Source of the DNA: Sphingomonas panacisoli
GTDB taxonomy: Bacteria > Pseudomonadota > Alphaproteobacteria > Sphingomonadales > Sphingomonadaceae
Length of the DNA: 64,000 bases
Assembly: GCF_007859635.1 (NCBI RefSeq)
Contig: NZ_CP042306.1
Coordinates: 806,001 to 870,000 of the forward strand
Direction: 5' to 3'
Both the position numbers and the translations under genes were made by a program. Positions within the stretch are counted from its first letter, which is position 1. Every line of letters begins with the position of its first letter. Of this stretch, positions 37,130-46,372 are shown one piece after another. The notes below the pieces were generated by a model that made no database searches, was not told where the DNA came from, and saw nothing but the letters and a program-made list of their open reading frames with translations.

Positions 37130-38003
37130 TGATTAAATCCTCGAATTCGTCGCGGTGGACACCAGCAATCGGGCGGGGCATCCGGCTGTTGATCGCGGCA
37201 ACGGCGAAATGATCGCTGTTGTGCGTCACACCGAAACGGCCCGACCGATCGATAGCGATGATACCCGCTTCCCCGCCGACGCGCTGGAGTGCGGGAAGTG
37301 CGCTCACCACAGCGGTCTGGGCCGGGTGACGGTACAGCTGCTCGACGACGCGGCCGGCCAGAAGCACGCGCATGATGCTTTCCCCATCCCCGGAGATGGC
37401 AACCCCACCGGCATGATCGTCGGCGTAAAAGCCGCAACCCGGAATCGGAGCATCGCCGACGCGACCGGGCATTTGCCCCGTCAGCCCGCCGGTGGACGTC
37501 GCTACCGCCACCCGACCCTCGCCGTCGATCGCCACGCAGCCCACCGTGTCGTGCGACGGGTCAGTCGGATCGGGCATTAGACGAACTCCCATGGGGGTGC
37601 CTGATTCGATACCATGCTCGAGCGCAAAGGCGCGCGCACCGTCGCCGACTAGCAATACGGGATCGGCCTCCAGTAGCAGCCGAGCGACCATGACAGGATT
37701 TCGGATGTCGCGTATCGCTGCCACCGCCCCGACCGCGAGGCTAGAACCGTCCATCATCGCGGCATCGAGTTCGACCTCACCAGTCCGCGTCGATACCGCA
37801 CCGGTACCGGCGTTGAAGGTCGGATCATCCTCTAGCAGGCGAACGGCCAGTTCCGCGGCATTTAGGGCGCTGGCACCTCCCGCGAGCGCGTCCGCCGCCG
37901 CGGCGACGGCCGCGCCGCAACCTGACCGGTTGGCTTGTTGTCGGTGCTCCGAAATGGTGCGGGCACCGCCATGAACGATGATCGACCATCCCCGCTCAGT
38001 CAT
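37122..38003 (-). CDS. iaaA: isoaspartyl peptidase / plant-type L-asparaginase
   Basis: 293 residues, Ntn hydrolase. Autoprocessing occurs before the catalytic Thr in SHDTVGCVAIDGEG (about residue 155), with the conserved GGLTGQMPGRVGDAPIPGCG behind it. It can split beta-aspartyl dipeptides, including the beta-Asp-Arg made by cyanophycinase, so it completes cyanophycin breakdown. Eight-base overlaps with both neighbours show strong operon coupling. Confidence 0.92.
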   Translation of the reverse strand: MTERGWSIIVHGGARTISEHRQQANRSGCGAAVAAAADALAGGASALNAAELAVRLLEDDPTFNAGTGAVSTRTGEVELDAAMMDGSSLAVGAVAAIRDIRNPVMVARLLLEADPVLLVGDGARAFALEHGIESGTPMGVRLMPDPTDPSHDTVGCVAIDGEGRVAVATSTGGLTGQMPGRVGDAPIPGCGFYADDHAGGVAISGDGESIMRVLLAGRVVEQLYRHPAQTAVVSALPALQRVGGEAGIIAIDRSGRFGVTHNSDHFAVAAINSRMPRPIAGVHRDEFEDLING

Positions 38004-40761
38004 GGTCGGCTCGCGGACGGGCAGGGGTAAAATCGCTCACCAGTTCCCACACCAGGTCGATCTGCGTGGGGCTGATGACGACGACGTCGCCGGGCCGAGC
38101 AAGGTTCAAGGCGAACAGGGTGGCTGCACCTTCTTCGACAATGCGATGAATGCGCGATTCCGCCATGCCGCCGGCAATTGCGCCGCTCGACATGAGAGCA
38201 TTGATTTCACCACGCGGACGCCCGCGGCCATCGGGCGTTTCGCGAAATACCAGCTCGTCGAACAGGCTTGCCGCAAGAGTTCCCATCCCGATCAGATCCT
38301 CGTCGCGCCGGTCTCCGGGCACGCTGTACGTACCGATGAACCGGCGTCCGGGCTGCCGCAACGTCGCAAGAAATTTGCCGAGCGCGGTGACGGCCGCCGG
38401 GTTGTGAGCATAATCGACGATTACCGTGACGCCGTACCGATCGATGATGTTCAACCGGCCAGGACTGTCTTCATAGGACGTTGTGAAGCCAGCAAGACCT
38501 GTGGCGATCGCGTCCACCGCAACACCCAAACCGGCGGCAATCGCCGTTGCTGCCAAGGCGTTCTCGACATTGAACCCCGCGGCGCCCTTTTGCGTCGCCG
38601 GCACGTGGTCCACCGTGGTGACCAGTGTGCGGTCGCGACCACGATAGATCACGATGGCGTCCTTTTCGCCGTCAGCCTCCAGCACGACGGCGTCTCCGCC
38701 CGCTGTGACGTGATCGGCGACAAGCTGCTGCAGGCCATGCATCGAGAACCAGCAGATCCTACCGCGCGCATGGCGGCGCATCCGTCGGGTTCGGGCGTCA
38801 TCGGCGTTCAATACACTGACGCCGCGCCGCTTCACGGCCTCGATAACGACCGACTTGACGTTGGCGAGATCATCGACGGTATCGATGCCTTTCAGTCCCA
38901 GATGATCTTCCGTTACGTTCAACACGCAACCGACATCACAGCGATCGAATCCCAGCCCCTCCCGCAAAATGCCGCCACGTGCGGTTTCGAAAACCGCCAC
39001 ATCGACCGTCGGATTGGCGAGGATCTGCCGTGCGCTCTTTGGCCCGCTGGCGTCCGCGGATCGGATCAACCGCTCATTGATGTAGATCCCGCTCGTGCTG
39101 GTGAGGCCGACGGTTCGCACGGTCTCGCGCAAGATACGCGCCACCATGCGCGCCGTGGTCGACTTGCCGTTCGTGCCGGTGATCGCGACGATCGGTATCC
39201 GGCTGTCCCGCGGTCGCGGGAACAAATGATCGACGATCGGTGCCGCGACATCGCGCGGCGTGCCCGACGATGGGGCGAGATGCATTCTGAGGCCGGGCGC
39301 GGCGTTGATCTCGACGATGCCGCCACCGGTTTCCGCAACCGGTCGCGCAATGTCAGGCGAAAGAAAGTCGATTCCGGCGACGTCCAATCCAATCGTGGCG
39401 GCAGCTTGCTCGACGACGAATATATTGTCGGGATGAACGTCGTCGGTGCAATCTTCGGCCGTTCCGCCGGTCGACAGGTTCGCGGTGTCCCGGAGGCGAA
39501 CAGGCAGACCGCGAGACGGTACCGATCCAGGCGCTAGACCCTGCGCTGCCAGCACAGCGGTCGCCGCGTCGTCAATGACGAGTCGGGTAAGTACGTTCTC
39601 ATGACCCGAACCGCGACGCGGATCGTCATTGGCCCGCGCCACGAGCGTCGCAACGTCGGCAATGCCGTCGCCGATGACGCTTGCCGGGCGGCGGCGGGCC
39701 ACGGCGACGACCCGCCCGCCGACGACGAGGAAGCGATGGTCCTCGCCGGGCAATTGTTCTTCGATAATGATGCGTGTGCCATGAGCGCGCGCCGTCGCGA
39801 AGGCCGAGGGCAAGCTGTTCGCATCGACGTTCAACGTAACCCCGCGGCCATGGTTGGCGCTGACCGGCTTCACGACGAGGGGGCCGCGAAACCGCCTTGC
39901 CTGCGCTCGGGCTTGGTCGAGGGATCGCACGACGACGCCACGTGGCGCGGGCAGGGCGGCGTCCAATAGCAATTGTCGGGTCAATTGCTTGTTGCCGGCT
40001 GTCTCGACCGCGATGTGCGAGGTGTTGCCAGTGATGCTTGCGCGGATCTTGTGCTGACGGCTGCCGAAGCCGAGTTGGACCAGGCTTTGTTCGTCGAGCC
40101 GAGTGACGGGAATGCCGCGCCGTCGCGCGGCATCGACCAACGCTTGGGTGCTAGGGCCGAATGCCGTCCGCCGGGCAAGTGCGGCGATCTCGGCGATCAT
40201 GTCGCCGACCGCTGCCCGATCGTCGAGAGAGGATGTGGCGACCAGTTGGCCAAGATCGAGCGAGCCTAATTCAGCCGGAAGCAGCCGCGACGTCAGGACC
40301 AGGGCATGGCGAAGCGCGAGCAGCGCGACATTCTCGTCGCGATACTCGACTAGAATATCATAGGTGCCGGGGCGACTCCGCACGGAGCGGGTTTTTCCCC
40401 GCGATACCGGCGTGCCCGCTTGGACCTGCAACTCCAGCGCCACGTGTTCCACGACGTGGCCGTACCACGTGCCCTCGCGCAGCCGCTCGACAAACCCGCC
40501 AGGACGTCCCTTGCTGCAGTGGTGCAACGCGAGACCGGGCAATAGCGCCAGCAAGCCGTCCGTCAGGCCGGGTTGCGCACTCGCTGGATGAAGCTCCAAC
40601 GGGCCGATCTCGACGCGCACGCGGACCATCGCCCGGAGACTGTGGATGTTTGGACCACGATAGACGCTCCGCTCGACAACCTTGACGACCGGCGGGGACG
40701 AAGCGGGCGCTCCGTCCCGGCTAGTCTCGATGGAAGACGGGTCGAGGAGAAGAGCGTCCAC
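37996..40761 (-). CDS. cphA: cyanophycin synthetase
   Basis: 921 residues from the GTG at 40761 (AAAGGGA six bases upstream). N-terminal domain with RGPNIHSLRAM, then an ATP-grasp domain (about 220-450, KPVSANHGRGVTLN) that adds Asp or Arg, and a Mur-ligase-like domain with P-loop GTNGKSTTA near residue 530. Makes the multi-L-arginyl-poly-L-aspartate storage polymer from Asp, Arg and ATP. The length is usual for CphA1. The gene order cphA-iaaA-cphB gives the whole storage-and-release cycle. Confidence 0.95.
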   Translation of the reverse strand: MDALLLDPSSIETSRDGAPASSPPVVKVVERSVYRGPNIHSLRAMVRVRVEIGPLELHPASAQPGLTDGLLALLPGLALHHCSKGRPGGFVERLREGTWYGHVVEHVALELQVQAGTPVSRGKTRSVRSRPGTYDILVEYRDENVALLALRHALVLTSRLLPAELGSLDLGQLVATSSLDDRAAVGDMIAEIAALARRTAFGPSTQALVDAARRRGIPVTRLDEQSLVQLGFGSRQHKIRASITGNTSHIAVETAGNKQLTRQLLLDAALPAPRGVVVRSLDQARAQARRFRGPLVVKPVSANHGRGVTLNVDANSLPSAFATARAHGTRIIIEEQLPGEDHRFLVVGGRVVAVARRRPASVIGDGIADVATLVARANDDPRRGSGHENVLTRLVIDDAATAVLAAQGLAPGSVPSRGLPVRLRDTANLSTGGTAEDCTDDVHPDNIFVVEQAAATIGLDVAGIDFLSPDIARPVAETGGGIVEINAAPGLRMHLAPSSGTPRDVAAPIVDHLFPRPRDSRIPIVAITGTNGKSTTARMVARILRETVRTVGLTSTSGIYINERLIRSADASGPKSARQILANPTVDVAVFETARGGILREGLGFDRCDVGCVLNVTEDHLGLKGIDTVDDLANVKSVVIEAVKRRGVSVLNADDARTRRMRRHARGRICWFSMHGLQQLVADHVTAGGDAVVLEADGEKDAIVIYRGRDRTLVTTVDHVPATQKGAAGFNVENALAATAIAAGLGVAVDAIATGLAGFTTSYEDSPGRLNIIDRYGVTVIVDYAHNPAAVTALGKFLATLRQPGRRFIGTYSVPGDRRDEDLIGMGTLAASLFDELVFRETPDGRGRPRGEINALMSSGAIAGGMAESRIHRIVEEGAATLFALNLARPGDVVVISPTQIDLVWELVSDFTPARPRADHD

Positions 40762-41032
40762 ATAATCCCTTTCGCTGTGCAATTTTCGGGAACGTTTGGC
40801 CCGACGGCGGGTCTCATCGAGCGGCCGAAAATCGTGCTGATGTGGATTAGATTTGGCATGAGCGCGTTTCGCGAGAGCCCCGATCGGCCCATCTCTGGGA
40901 CGCCATCCGCATGAAACCGTCCATGAACATCGGACGTTTGACCGCACCGGATATCGCCGTGGCCGCCGGTCCTGAAGCGCAGTTCCTCTGCGCCGGGGCA
41001 TGGCAGCGCCTGCGTGCAGACAGGAGATCGCG

Positions 41033-43234
41033 ATGGGGCGTGCAATCGCAGCGAGCGCTGCAACGATCAGTTTGAGGGCCGAGCTGGCCGAGGGGATGCG
41101 GAAGGTCGCTCAGTTTTCCGTAGGCGATCGCACCATCGATATTGCCGCTGGGCAGGACTCGATCTGGGCACTCGTTCGCCGCCCGGAGCGCGGAGGGCTG
41201 GCGGTTCGCCTGGCGCACTGCTGGGGCGGTGTGAGCGACGTCACGACGTTGCGAACGACGGGCGATGAGTGTCTCCGGCTGTGCGTTCGGAGCGCGGTTG
41301 GCAAGCAAATCGTCAGCATCAAGAGCGACGGCATGAGCCTGCCGTTGATGCGCGTCACTACCGTGCTTACGCCTTCGGTGCCGCTCCTTGTTCCTTATCT
41401 ACCACGCGACCTTTATCCCTTGGGAAGGGGTGACGATCCGTTGCGGGCAGAAGGGACGGTCGAGGCGGCGCAGCGTGGCCTCAACAGCGGGCTGATCTAC
41501 TTTCATCTCGATCGCCCGGCGTTTGGCAGTGTGCTCTATTTTCAGAACCTGACCGCGCTCAACGACTATTTTGCGGCGACCGGGACCAAGCCCGACAGTG
41601 CAGTGGGCGGCGAATGGCCCGAACTGGGATTCCTGCCGCCAACACCGCCGCAAAGCGGAACTCCGCCGACCAGACCGCTTCCCGCGCGAAAGGCGGTCAC
41701 CGTGTCGGACGCGATCATCGTCTTTCATGACGAGGCCGCCGCCAACGAGCAGAATTCGGCACGGCGCTTCCTGCAAATGCTGGGGGCCGCCTATCGCAAA
41801 TTGGCGGCGCCGCCGACCACGTATCACGACTGGGTCGACCGCAGTCGCCGGACGCTGCGCGATCTCGAGCGGGCGCCCGAGGCCACCATTCGGCACTACG
41901 GCCACACCTATATCCACCCTTATACGGCGGCCGAATATCCCGATGTGATGGTTCAGATGTCGATCATTTCGGCGTTGCGCAACTTCGCCGCCTGGACCGG
42001 GGCCGAAGTACCGTTTGCCAGAGCACTCGAGCAAGGGCTGGCCAAATTCCACGATCGCAAGCTCAAGACGATGCGGCGCTATTTGCCGAACGTCGGTCGT
42101 GACAAAGACAAGCTCGCCGTGGACAGCTGGTACCTCTATCACCCACTCCTCAACCTCGGACACCTCGCATTGGCGGGCGACCGCCGCGCGCGCCGCTTGT
42201 TCGAGGGATCGCTCGATTTTGCCATCAAGGCCGCGCGTCATTTCGATTATCGCTGGCCCATCCAGTTCAAGGTCGACACGTTCGAGGTTATCGTCGAGGC
42301 TAGAAATGATGACGGACTTGGTCAGACCGATGTCGGCGGCCTCTATGCCTATGTCATGATTCAGGCATACGAATTGACGGGACGTCAGGACTATCTGACG
42401 GAAGCCCGGAAGGCGATCGATGCCGCGCGCAACATGCGCTTCGAACTCAACTACCAGGCCAATCTCACAGCGTGGGGCGCAGCGGCATGTCTGCGCTTAT
42501 GGCGTATCACCGACGAGGAATATTATCTCCAGCAAAGCTATGTTTATCTCGCCAGCTTTTTCCACAACACGGCGATCTGGGAGTCGCAAATCGGTCATGC
42601 CAAGCACTACGACGTCTTCCTCGGTGCGACCGCATTGCACGATGCACCCTACATGGCGATCTTCGAGTGCTCCGACAGCTTCGCCGCCTTCGAACAGTAC
42701 CTCAAGGATTCGGGCCCCGATCTCGACCCCGCGGCGCGGCTGCTGATCAGCGAATATTGCAAATATGCGCTCGATCGGGCCTGGTATTATTATCCCGACG
42801 CCTTGCCGGTTGACGCCATTGCGACCGACAAAATCCGCAACGGCCATATCGACCGCTCTCTGTCGTTCCCCGTCGAGGACCTGTACGTCGACGGCCAGCC
42901 GGCCGGGCAAGTAGGTCAGGAAATCTATGGTGCCGGCGCGGCCTTTGTCTTTGCGAGCCGGGCATTTCACAATGTGAGCGGCGCACCATTCAGAATCTTC
43001 TGCGACCATTTTCCGGTGACGAGCGAGCGGACATCAACGCGATCGCTGACGTTCGGGATTCAAGGCGGCGAAGCACGCGAGGCCGTGTTCATTCTCGCGC
43101 CCGTAAGCCGAGGGAGGTTGGCCGGAACCGTCTTGCGCACGAGCGCCGGCGACGCGCTGACGCCGCGTCGCCGTCGCGACCGTCTCATCGAGTATCGGAT
43201 ACCGGCAACCGGTGCAGTCAGCCTGCATTGGTGA
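41033..43234 (+). CDS. 733-residue protein of unknown function, possible alpha/alpha-toroid enzyme
   Basis: ATG at 41033 with AGGAG seven bases upstream. About residues 1-200 look beta-rich and contain GLNSGLIYFHLDRPAFGS; residues 260-590 are helical, rich in Trp, Tyr and His (HYGHTYIHPYTAAEYP, AVDSWYLYHPLLNLGHLAL, GQTDVGGLYAYVMIQAYELTG, LTAWGAAACLRLWR), with repeating hairpins like six-hairpin glycosidases, lyases or epimerases; the end is beta-rich again. No signal peptide. It diverges from cphA, sharing a 270-base region. I do not recognise the family; a carbohydrate-active role is an inference from architecture only. Confidence 0.75.
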   Translation: MGRAIAASAATISLRAELAEGMRKVAQFSVGDRTIDIAAGQDSIWALVRRPERGGLAVRLAHCWGGVSDVTTLRTTGDECLRLCVRSAVGKQIVSIKSDGMSLPLMRVTTVLTPSVPLLVPYLPRDLYPLGRGDDPLRAEGTVEAAQRGLNSGLIYFHLDRPAFGSVLYFQNLTALNDYFAATGTKPDSAVGGEWPELGFLPPTPPQSGTPPTRPLPARKAVTVSDAIIVFHDEAAANEQNSARRFLQMLGAAYRKLAAPPTTYHDWVDRSRRTLRDLERAPEATIRHYGHTYIHPYTAAEYPDVMVQMSIISALRNFAAWTGAEVPFARALEQGLAKFHDRKLKTMRRYLPNVGRDKDKLAVDSWYLYHPLLNLGHLALAGDRRARRLFEGSLDFAIKAARHFDYRWPIQFKVDTFEVIVEARNDDGLGQTDVGGLYAYVMIQAYELTGRQDYLTEARKAIDAARNMRFELNYQANLTAWGAAACLRLWRITDEEYYLQQSYVYLASFFHNTAIWESQIGHAKHYDVFLGATALHDAPYMAIFECSDSFAAFEQYLKDSGPDLDPAARLLISEYCKYALDRAWYYYPDALPVDAIATDKIRNGHIDRSLSFPVEDLYVDGQPAGQVGQEIYGAGAAFVFASRAFHNVSGAPFRIFCDHFPVTSERTSTRSLTFGIQGGEAREAVFILAPVSRGRLAGTVLRTSAGDALTPRRRRDRLIEYRIPATGAVSLHW

Positions 43235-43235
43235 C

Positions 43236-43260
43236 GGAACCGCAGCGGTGCTGGCTCGTA
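43236..43260 (+). promoter_or_regulatory. weak candidate EcfG promoter
   Basis: GGAAC at 43236, 16 bases, CGTA at 43257: one mismatch from GGAAC-N16-CGTT. It is 46 bases upstream of the small protein start at 43306. Confidence 0.35.
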
Positions 43261-43305
43261 TGCCACTGATGTCGGAGTGTCCGGCAGCGTAACGCGGAGA
43301 TGATC

Positions 43306-43491
43306 ATGTCGGAACCCCAGACGCCGGGTCTTTCGGACGAAAGCAAACCAGCGCTTTCCAACGAGAAGACCGAGCGCAAGCCTGTGGTCGACACGCCCGG
43401 CGGTCAGCCGGTGGAGGATGTGGAAGATCGTTCGAATGTCGGGACGGTCAAGCCGGAAGATTATCCGCCCGACCAGCGCGCCAAAGCGTGA
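43306..43491 (+). CDS. 61-residue acidic, disordered protein
   Basis: MSEPQTPGLSDESKPALSNE to the end is rich in Glu, Asp, Pro, Lys and Ser and has no hydrophobic core, so probably disordered. I chose the ATG at 43306 because GGAG (43296-43299) is correctly spaced to it; an ATG six bases upstream is too close. A GC-rich inverted repeat (43500-43533, GGGCGGG/CCCGCCC) follows. Likely a stress-induced small protein. Confidence 0.6.
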   Translation: MSEPQTPGLSDESKPALSNEKTERKPVVDTPGGQPVEDVEDRSNVGTVKPEDYPPDQRAKA

Positions 43492-43539
43492 CCGGATCCG
43501 GGCGGGTCGCTCGTAAGGCCCAGCGGCCCGCCCGATGTC

Positions 43540-44487
43540 TTAGCGTTTTTTCGCCATGGCAGTCGCTTCGGCAATGTCCTTCGCGCCGCCCAGGTCTTCG
43601 TCGCTCGTGCGGCCGGCACCCGGGCCGGCGCCAAGATCGGCACCGGTTGCGACATTGGCGCCCGGATTGGACTGCGTTCGTGTGGCCAGAGCCGCCACCG
43701 CCGCCTCGTCCTTCTTGGCTAGCGTGACACTTGCCGTGCCGTCGCCATCGTCGAATGGCATGACCTGTTCCAGATCGTCGATACGATCCCATTGTTCGCC
43801 ACTGTTCCACGGACCGTCCATGTCGCCTTCGCCCTGGGAGGTGTTGACATAGGCGTTGGCGTAGGCGGCGATCCCCGGCAACTTGCCCGGCGGAAAATTG
43901 TTTTCGATCGAATAAAGCGCCTTTTCGAACGATTTTTGATGGGCGATCTCGCGCGTCATCAGGAAACCCAGCGCGTCTTTGACCCCAGGATCGTCGGTGA
44001 CGTTGATCAACCGTTCATAGACGATCTTTGCCCGGCTTTCGGCAGCGATGTTGGACCGTAAGTCGCAGGTCGGGTCGCCCTTGCTGTCGACATAGGCGGC
44101 CGTCCACGGAACACCGGTTGAATCGATCAGCGCCGGGCCGCCGCCAAACAGCAAATTCTCTTTCTGACTGGCGCCGCCGGCATTGACCGCGATCATGAGA
44201 TCCGCCTCTTTCATCGAGGCTTCGGATATCTGCGCCTTGACGCCCTTGTTGAGCATGGCGACGATCGATCCGACCACTTCGAGATGGCTCAATTCCTCGG
44301 TGGCAATATCAAGTAGAAGATCCTTACGGCCGGGATCGACCTCGCCGAGCGCCTGCGTGAAATAGCGCATCGCTGCGGCCAGTTCGCCGTCCGCTCCGCC
44401 GAATTGCTCGATGATCAGGGATGCCAGCACCGGATTGGGCTCCGCCACGCGGACGGTATATTGCAGGCGCTTGTTGTGCATGAACAT
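43540..44487 (-). CDS. manganese catalase
   Basis: 315 residues, ATG at 44487 after GGAGA. The four-helix di-manganese core is visible: GELAAAMRYFTQAL, DIATEELSHLEVVG, AESRAKIVYERL and TREIAHQKSFEKAL hold the Glu and His ligands. The end is a flexible Gly/Ala/Asp-rich tail, common in this group. Breaks down hydrogen peroxide without heme. Convergent with the small acidic protein gene. Confidence 0.93.
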   Translation of the reverse strand: MFMHNKRLQYTVRVAEPNPVLASLIIEQFGGADGELAAAMRYFTQALGEVDPGRKDLLLDIATEELSHLEVVGSIVAMLNKGVKAQISEASMKEADLMIAVNAGGASQKENLLFGGGPALIDSTGVPWTAAYVDSKGDPTCDLRSNIAAESRAKIVYERLINVTDDPGVKDALGFLMTREIAHQKSFEKALYSIENNFPPGKLPGIAAYANAYVNTSQGEGDMDGPWNSGEQWDRIDDLEQVMPFDDGDGTASVTLAKKDEAAVAALATRTQSNPGANVATGADLGAGPGAGRTSDEDLGGAKDIAEATAMAKKR

Positions 44488-44659
44488 TGGCTGTCTCCTA
44501 TGCTCTGAAGACAATCGGAGTTCGCGCCTGTTCCCCAAATTTGACCGCGATTATCGAAACCTAATGTGCATTAGCACGATTATCTGGCGGGCAGGGCGGG
44601 TTCTCGTTCCTGACGAAATGCGGCAGCGGCCCTCGGTGGCAGAGAGACCCGGCCAGCCG

Positions 44660-44685
44660 GGAACCTTGATGATCGCCGCGCCGTT
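44660..44685 (+). promoter_or_regulatory. candidate EcfG promoter of the phosphatase/NnrD operon
   Basis: GGAAC at 44660, 17 bases, CGTT at 44682: an exact match to GGAAC-N17-CGTT, 56 bases before the phosphatase ATG at 44742. Best such match seen in the window. Confidence 0.6.
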
Positions 44686-44741
44686 CCGCCTTGCATGACC
44701 CCGACGAAGTGCTTTCGGCATGAGCAAGCGAGAGCGGCTTG

Positions 44742-45491
44742 ATGGCGCGTCGCTGGCCCGAGAATCTGTGGATTGTCCGTCACGGTCAGAGCGCTGGAAA
44801 TGTTGCGCGTGACGCCGCGGACGAGGCTGCGCTGGACCGGATTGCGATCCACGGGCGCGATGTCGATGTCGCCTTGAGCGCGCTCGGCAAGGAACAGGCC
44901 GCGGCGCTGGGCCAATGGTTTGCCCAATCGAGCGATCAGCCGGACGTCGTGTTCGCTTCGCCCTACCAGCGTGCCTTGCAAACCGCGAGCCTCGTGCAGC
45001 ACGCTGGCGGCATGGAGCAGATACCTGTCGTCGCCGACGAGCGTCTGCGCGAGAAGGAGTTCGGCATCCTCGACGGCTATACGTTGTCAGGGGTGCGGCG
45101 CCACTTCCCCGAGCAAGCCGAAATTCGCCACGTGATGGGCAAATTCTACCACCGCCCGCCCGGCGGCGAGAGCTGGTGCGACGTCATCCTGCGGTTGCGG
45201 TCGTTGCTCGACACCGTTGTGCTCCATCACGCGGACCGCAACGTGTTGATCGTGGGTCATCAGGTCGTCGTGCTGTGCCTGCGTTACATTCTGGAGGCGA
45301 TGAGCGAACGGCAAATCCTCGAGATCGATGCCGCCGGCGATGTCGCCAATTGCTCGGTCACCCATTACCGGCGCGACGATAACACGAGCGACCATCTGTC
45401 TTTGGTGCGTTACAATTATGTCGTACCCGTCGAGCAGGTGGCGGTCGAAGTGACGCGCGCCCCCGACCCGCCGGTCGCGGCCCGCGGATGA
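44742..45491 (+). CDS. histidine phosphatase family protein
   Basis: 249 residues. RHG motif in IVRHGQSAGN near residue 14, second His in LIVGHQVVVL, with EKEFG as a conserved acid motif. Phosphoglycerate-mutase-like fold; it may act on phosphosugars or nucleotides. Its stop overlaps the next ATG (ATGA), coupling it to NAD(P)HX dehydratase. Substrate unknown; the coupling hints at a metabolite-repair phosphatase. Confidence 0.88.
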   Translation: MARRWPENLWIVRHGQSAGNVARDAADEAALDRIAIHGRDVDVALSALGKEQAAALGQWFAQSSDQPDVVFASPYQRALQTASLVQHAGGMEQIPVVADERLREKEFGILDGYTLSGVRRHFPEQAEIRHVMGKFYHRPPGGESWCDVILRLRSLLDTVVLHHADRNVLIVGHQVVVLCLRYILEAMSERQILEIDAAGDVANCSVTHYRRDDNTSDHLSLVRYNYVVPVEQVAVEVTRAPDPPVAARG

Positions 45492-46342
45492 CCGAGCTGC
45501 TCGATCGCGCCTGGTTCGAACGGCGCTGCCCGCGCAGCGACGGTGGCGGCAAGGACGAGCGGGGCCAGGCTCTTGTCGTCGGAAGTTCTTCGCTGGTACC
45601 GGGGGCGATCCTGCTGACCGGCGAGGCCGTGCTGCGATCGGGGGCGGGAAGGGTCCAGCTCGCCACGCTCGCCGAGATCGCGCCCTTGCTCGGCGTGGCG
45701 TTCCCGGAAGCTGCGGTTATCGGTCTTCCGTCGCGCGATGGCGAACTGACGGCCGAGGGGATCGACGCGCTCGAGCATGGTTGCGCCCGATGCGATGCCC
45801 TGATCGTCGGTCCAGGAATGATCGAGAGCGAGCGTACGCCGGGGTTGGTCGCGGCACTGCTGGCAAAAGGCGGCGATGTCCCTTGCTTGCTCGACGCCGG
45901 CGCGATGACGGCGCTTCGGTCGATCGATACCGAACTGCCCGGACGTCTCGTCCTCACGCCGCATCATGGCGAACTGGCCACCCTCATGTCGGCCGACAAG
46001 GACGACGTGGCCGGATCGCCAGCAGCATGGGCGAAGCGCGCCGCAATCCGTTTCGGCGCGGTGGTCGTGCTGAAGGCCGCCGAAACGTTCGTTGCCTCGC
46101 CGGAAGACCGGCTGGCCCGTTACGTCAGCACCACGCCCGGGCTTGGCACCGCCGGGTCCGGAGACGTGCTCGCGGGATTGATCGGCGGTCTGCTCGCTCG
46201 CGGTGCCTCACCGTTCGACGCGGCCGCAATGGGGGTGTGGCTGCACGGCTCGGCTGGCGCTGCGGTCGCCCGGCGACATGGGCCGCTGGGCTTTTTGGCG
46301 CGCGACCTTCTCGGCGAGATTCCGGCGCTGCTCCGCGGCTGA
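45488..46342 (+). CDS. nnrD: ADP-dependent NAD(P)H-hydrate dehydratase
   Basis: 284 residues, ribokinase-like YjeF C-terminal domain. Motifs KGGDVPCLLDAGAM, LTPHHGELATL near residue 160, and TTPGLGTAGSGDVLAGLIGG, where the canonical GTGDVLAG is GSGDVLAG. Repairs hydrated NADH and NADPH. It lacks the N-terminal epimerase (NnrE) fused in many bacteria, so a second repair protein should exist elsewhere. Confidence 0.88.
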   Translation: MTELLDRAWFERRCPRSDGGGKDERGQALVVGSSSLVPGAILLTGEAVLRSGAGRVQLATLAEIAPLLGVAFPEAAVIGLPSRDGELTAEGIDALEHGCARCDALIVGPGMIESERTPGLVAALLAKGGDVPCLLDAGAMTALRSIDTELPGRLVLTPHHGELATLMSADKDDVAGSPAAWAKRAAIRFGAVVVLKAAETFVASPEDRLARYVSTTPGLGTAGSGDVLAGLIGGLLARGASPFDAAAMGVWLHGSAGAAVARRHGPLGFLARDLLGEIPALLRG

Positions 46343-46344
46343 GC

Positions 46345-46364
46345 GGGCGGCGCACGCGCCGCCC
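46345..46364. terminator. GC-rich hairpin between convergent genes
   Basis: GGGCGGC-GCACGC-GCCGCCC, with outer GAGCGGG/CCCGCTC pairing possible, between the ends of nnrD and the DUF4142 gene. No clear T run, so an imperfect or factor-assisted terminator. Confidence 0.4.
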
Positions 46365-46372
46365 GGCCCGCT

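Noticed and set aside
37978-39537. Long plus-strand open frame opposite cyanophycin synthetase
   Set aside because: Shadow of cphA without recognisable protein features.
44488-44560. GGAAC-N17-GTC on the minus strand before manganese catalase
   Set aside because: The -10 part does not fit CGTT well enough to call a promoter.
44571-44584. CTAATG-TG-CATTAG inverted repeat
   Set aside because: Short palindrome with no clear gene start nearby; probably chance.
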